Below, one piece after another: positions 61,774 through 64,000 of a DNA stretch of 64,000 nucleotides; the first letter of the stretch is position 1; the number at the start of each line of letters is the position of its first letter. Origin of the DNA: Larimichthys crocea (Eukaryota > Chordata > Actinopteri > Sciaenidae); contig NC_040025.1 in NCBI RefSeq assembly GCF_000972845.2, forward strand, positions 23,349,846-23,413,845, given 5' to 3'. Below the pieces are notes generated by a model. It was given only the letters and a program-made list of their open reading frames with translations. It was not told where the DNA came from and ran no database searches. The translations under genes and the position numbers were made by a program.

Positions 61774-62948
61774 TACAGGCACTGCAGTGCCTCATTAAGG
61801 CCCGAGACATGATAGCAGTGAGCAGACCTAACGAAATGATTCCTGATCCTGATGGGCACTGATCCAACCAGACAGGCTGCTCTCAGCACCATCGGGGATT
61901 AATGATACACATACACACACAATCACACACACACACGCGTGCATAGAGGCACACACTACCCAAGGGGTTGTTGAGACAACTCGATTGTGCAGTTATTAAT
62001 GTGTGAGTGCGCATAGACACCCTCGGGGGAAATCTGAGACATGCTCAGCAATGAGCACATTTCATGAGAACATTAGGGGTTCTGACACACACAGGTGAGT
62101 GTACTTGTCACAGTATGTAACATGCACACACACACACTGTCTGACACTACCAACATAAGTACAGTGGGTAGAGTTATAAATCACGTATTATTTATTTTTA
62201 AAACCAGTTTGTACTGAATTACATTTTCTATAATTCACCATTTTCCTTTTTAGCTTTTCAACTAAATCTTACAAAGTAAGACCTGTCATGCATCGTGCGG
62301 AAATGTGTGGATTCGGTGTATATCACATTTCTTAGAGACTAAGCCGCTCTGGAGACAGAAATAATCCTACTGGTGAGGTAAATCTCACAGAAAGAGTTTT
62401 TGAATGAAGCTCAGTGAAGGAAAATGGAAGTACAGGAGCAAATTTAATGAAGCTCTGAGCTTTTGCAACCATCTAAAAAAATCTATATCCAGAATGTTCA
62501 TTAGTCTGCTTCACATGCATGTTTTGTGAAGGCAGTCAATGTCCTTAAAACCAAGTTGGGAGCAAACAGGTCAATTAAAGTCTGTCTCAAACTGTCAACA
62601 CTTTGATCTAAAATAGCTACTTAACCTAGATGACCAAGATTAAAACTCTTCTCTCATAACCAAATACTATCCAAGCTTGAAAATGTGAATTTCTTTAAGC
62701 TACACACTTACATTTTTTAATTTGAAGTTCTTTTAGTTACAAAATGTGTCAAAACAAAACAACAGAGATTTATCACACTGCCGAGGAGAAATAACTGCTC
62801 ATTTTGGGCTCCTTGTACACAACAAGCTATCAGCAAAACCTGTAAGTACAGACCATGTCAACCCTCACTTACAATCACTTTCCCAAAGTGAAGCATGCAA
62901 AATATGCAGCTGCTCACTTTATCCCTGCCAGACAAGCGGAGCAACACA

Positions 62949-62976
62949 ACACACACACACACACACACACACACAC
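62949..62976. repeat. (AC)14 microsatellite
   Basis: A pure AC run. Confidence 0.93.
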
Positions 62977-63232
62977 TCCTGCAGATGTTCATCAAACACA
63001 CAACCTGTGGTCATAACTGCTACAGCGGATTACACAAGTGGTTGAAGTACTTTCAGCTTTGCCATAATTGTGATTTCACTTTTAAATTTAGGCTGTCAAA
63101 ACAGCTGTTCACAAACACGCACACACACATATTTCTTAAGTGTATTGAGAGCTGTCTGTGTCTGGCAGGCAAGAAATCCCCACCATCAACTAGTAATTAA
63201 AAACAGTTAGAGGGGAAGAATAAAAAGGGTGC

Positions 63233-63266
63233 ATGAATGAATGAATGAATGAATGAATGAATGAAT
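63233..63266. repeat. (ATGA)8 tetranucleotide microsatellite
   Basis: A pure ATGA run. Confidence 0.93.
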
Positions 63267-63674
63267 AAACACCCATGAGAGGAGCGGGGATGGATGAGTG
63301 AAAGGTGAGGTGCTTCTGTGGGTGTATAGCATCCATTAATGTAGGGGTTTATGCACAGTATCGCTGGCTAAAAAGTTATAGAAACTGCCAGGTTAAAGGA
63401 TTCCCCTTTGAGGCCACCCAAAAAGTACCTGATCAGTTCTTAAAGCTAGGACTGGAAGCAAAGAACAGGGAGGATGATAATGGAGTGGAACAGGAAATCT
63501 CATAAACATAAAACTTAAAATGATGATGAGGAGATTGCAAGAGAGGACAGGATATAAAGAAAACCACAGAGCCCACACACACTTCTTCTACCTTTTTTTT
63601 AACCCTTTATTTTAATTTGTACCAGATCTTCATTGCTGTGTTGTTTCAATTTCAAATTTCCACTTCCCTCAGGA

Positions 63675-63820
63675 CTGCAGTATAGTCAAATTTGATTTAT
63701 ATGACCCAAAAAGATTATAATTTGCCTCAGAGGGCTTTACAATCTGTACAGCGCACAAGACCTTCTGTCCTCAAGCCCTCAATTCGGATTAGGAACTTTA
63801 GTCACTGGTAACTCCTCTGT
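63675..63820. repeat. Fragment of a common teleost interspersed repeat
   Basis: Blocks AATTTGATTTATATGACCC, TTTGCCTCAGAGGGCTTTAC, AATCTGTACAGC, and CTTCTGTCCTCA-AGCCCTCAATTCGG occur in the order I recall from abundant percomorph repeats. The copy is diverged and non-coding, and the family name is unknown to me. Confidence 0.55.
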
Positions 63821-64000
63821 CATCCCAAGGGAAGATGTGTTCCTACACGACAGACAGACTTTCACCTTGGCACTATCCAACTGAGCTCTACCTACAACTG
63901 TGCAGGTGTTCTAACCAAACCACATAAGGCACCAATGCAGAGACAAGAACATGATCCCTCGCCAGCCTGTTCAAACACACAACAAAGCTGGAGATTAGAA

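Larger units (their letters stand above)
60009..63674. other. Gene-free DNA at the distal end
   Basis: No exon was recognised. It holds a diverged ~90-bp tandem duplication at 60421-60595, CA arrays at 61713-61773 and 62949-62976, and (ATGA)n at 63233-63266. Confidence 0.55.

Overview
The window is vertebrate nuclear DNA, most likely from a spiny-rayed (percomorph) teleost. The evidence is split genes with GT-AG introns, abundant (CA)n microsatellites, 5'-truncated L1- and L2-type LINE relics, a Gypsy-style solo LTR, and fragments of interspersed repeats that I recognise from percomorph introns. It carries parts of two secreted class 3 semaphorin genes arranged tail to tail. No prokaryotic, CRISPR or viral gene system is visible.

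Layout. Positions 1-1528 are the last intron of a plus-strand gene and contain an antisense L1 fragment. Positions 1529-2041 are its terminal coding exon, which matches semaphorin 3G (sema3g). About 24 kb separates the two stop codons. That stretch holds the sema3g 3' UTR, gene-free DNA, a 402-bp solo LTR at 15945-16346, an L2-type LINE tail at 16995-17551, and finally the sema3b 3' UTR. From 47914 down to 26242 the minus strand carries a complete semaphorin 3B gene (sema3b) in 17 coding exons. I could join all 17 with GT-AG boundaries and consistent phase into an 812-codon frame, counted from the first ATG. Introns 2 and 3 contain two copies of one dispersed repeat. From 47915 to 64000 I see no coding exon. 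This flank presumably holds the sema3b 5' untranslated exons and promoter, along with simple repeats, a 1-kb polypurine stretch and an imperfect hairpin.

Function. Class 3 semaphorins are secreted, furin-processed, disulfide-linked dimers that signal through neuropilin/plexin receptors in axon guidance and vascular patterning. Sema3b shows the full order: signal peptide, sema domain, PSI, Ig, and basic tail with RXXR sites and the dimerisation cysteine. In mammals SEMA3B and SEMA3G are both on the 3p21 paralogon, and SEMA3A and SEMA3D are the chromosome 7 counterparts. The adjacency here is therefore consistent with an old semaphorin cluster.

Most notable points: a serine-rich, microsatellite-encoded insert and a run of start codons in sema3b exon 1; a 70-nt exon flanked on both sides by (UG)n in the transcript; a triple CAG acceptor; and four donors with C at +3. 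No wholly new system is evident. The findings are mainly splicing, regulatory and repeat observations.
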